This document shows positions 63,344 through 64,000 of a stretch of 64,000 nucleotides of DNA, in pieces (the stretch's first letter is position 1; each line of letters starts with the position of its first letter). Location of the stretch: positions 1-64,000 of the forward strand of contig RCAB01000301.1 in the NCBI GenBank assembly GCA_003640385.1. The letters are read 5' to 3'. This DNA is from Setaria digitata (lineage: Eukaryota; Nematoda; Chromadorea; Rhabditida; Setariidae). The position numbers and the translations under genes were made by a program. The notes beneath the pieces are model-generated. The model saw only the letters and a list, made by a program, of their open reading frames with translations. It made no database searches and was not told the origin of the DNA.

Positions 63344-64000
63344 CTAAATATACACATCAACATAAGATGTAATGATGGAACGACATAGAGGGCATAACGG
63401 ATCCTCATAGGTCTCTAATAATTCTTCAACACAATAAGCACATACACAGATGTGATTACAAGGCTGAAGCAAAATAGATTTCTCATGAATGAAACAAATA
63501 CAGCAAGTAATCCGACTTACATCATCAAAACCACAAATGGAAGAATGATTTCGTTGTCGTCTTGATCTGGGGACTGGCAACATTCCAATGCAGCTGATGG
63601 AGACATCCCACAAAAATCTCACTGGCAAAAGGAAAAAATGCATTATGCTAATAAGCAGAGGGTGAAAATACAGAAAAAAGGCATGAGTTAAGTGAGAACA
63701 ACGAGGTCCAATAAATCGTACAAAAGCATCACCCACTTGGGTAATGGGAATCTGCTTAATGACAATGAAAAATGCTGTACAAACCAGAACCAAACTCAAA
63801 GAAATTAATGTTAGTAGAAATGGATGGGAGACTAGCAAATTTAACGAAATCCGGAAAGGCCACACTATCAAACAGACTACTTCATAGACGAGAAGATAAA
63901 AAATCGAAAGAAGTAAAGTAAGCAAGAATATGCAAAAACTTGTTAGCAACTCTACTGGCGACCCGATATTGTTGATCGTTTCGAACAATCGTAATATTAT
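63344..64000 (-). CDS. RNF26-like membrane RING E3 ubiquitin ligase (5' end beyond window)
   Basis: A RING finger protein with several membrane spans, like RNF26, an endoplasmic reticulum ubiquitin ligase that organises endosome position and innate signalling in mammals. The frame is open to the window edge at 64000. No ATG occurs before the first hydrophobic stretch (codon 63988 is TTG), so the true start or more exons lie outside. Counting from 63988: membrane segments at about 15-45, 55-78 and 104-135, a basic linker (RSRRQRN), then a C3HC4 RING with C162, C165, C177, H179, C183, C186, C199, C202 and the spacing PCNHICVCAYC. It ends SYVDVYI, like the short hydrophobic tail after the RING of RNF26. 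No intron is seen in this part. It is convergent with the PH/PTB-like gene. Confidence 0.88.
   Translation of the reverse strand: MILRLFETINNIGSPVELLTSFCIFLLTLLLSIFYLLVYEVVCLIVWPFRISLNLLVSHPFLLTLISLSLVLVCTAFFIVIKQIPITQVGDAFVRFIGPRCSHLTHAFFLYFHPLLISIMHFFLLPVRFLWDVSISCIGMLPVPRSRRQRNHSSICGFDDVSRITCCICFIHEKSILLQPCNHICVCAYCVEELLETYEDPLCPLCRSIITSYVDVYI

Overview
The window is a piece of nuclear DNA from a nematode, most likely a filarial or related spirurid worm. It is strongly AT-rich. Genes are split into many small exons (15-450 nt) by GT-AG introns with T-rich acceptors ending TTTCAG, and many start codons sit a few bases after a TTTCAG-like acceptor, as expected for spliced-leader trans-splicing. 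The protein families present (glycogenin, a nematode-type CK1/TTBK kinase, nematode profilin, a SWIP-10/MBLAC1-type metallo-beta-lactamase, a sterol O-acyltransferase, a patched-related protein, a two-pore TWK potassium channel and an RNF26-like RING protein) fit a nematode. All exon models below were built by hand from splice signals, reading phase and recalled family sequence; none was checked against a database or RNA data. Most short open frames here are chance or shadows: at this base composition stop-free runs of about 40 codons are common.

Layout. 1-5.5 kb: no supported gene; an assembly join with a duplicated 78-nt block, a perfect hairpin, short direct repeats and a CT microsatellite. 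5.5-9.0 kb: glycogenin (+). 10.4-12.0 kb: an unrecognised six-exon gene (-). 14.2-17.0 kb: a multi-pass membrane protein (+). 17.4-20.3 kb: a CK1/TTBK-like kinase (+). 23.7-25.4 kb: profilin (+). 26.8-29.4 kb: a cysteine-rich type II membrane protein (+). 30.1-30.7 kb: a possible small secreted peptide gene (+). 31.0-34.5 kb: a signal-peptide and Thr/Ser-rich part followed by a metallo-beta-lactamase domain of MBLAC1/SWIP-10 type (+), probably one gene. 35.7-38.6 kb: an Arg/Ser-rich tail-anchored protein (-). 39.7-40.6 kb: a small membrane protein (-) with a possible antisense gene. 41.5-44.6 kb: sterol O-acyltransferase (+). 45.8-46.3 kb: a small membrane protein (+). 46.6-47.0 kb: part of an unrecognised gene (-). 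47.9-55.0 kb: a patched-related protein with a sterol-sensing domain (+). 56.1-59.6 kb: a K2P potassium channel (-). 60.2-62.2 kb: a protein with a possible PH/PTB-like N-terminus and a disordered tail (+). 63.3-64.0 kb: the 3' part of an RNF26-like RING ubiquitin ligase (-), cut by the window edge.

The genes are mostly unrelated housekeeping or neuronal functions. The one suggestive pairing is the sterol O-acyltransferase and the sterol-sensing-domain protein, on the same strand about 3 kb apart. I found no mobile element with coding capacity, no CRISPR, no rRNA and no convincing tRNA gene. The points most worth a second look concern gene structure: two GC-AG introns and a stop-free in-frame intron in the acyltransferase gene, an intron of the potassium channel that ends in GG next to a 33-A run, two 78-nt duplications each split by a single N, a dispersed repeat in the introns of two genes, and several well-formed genes with no family I recognise.
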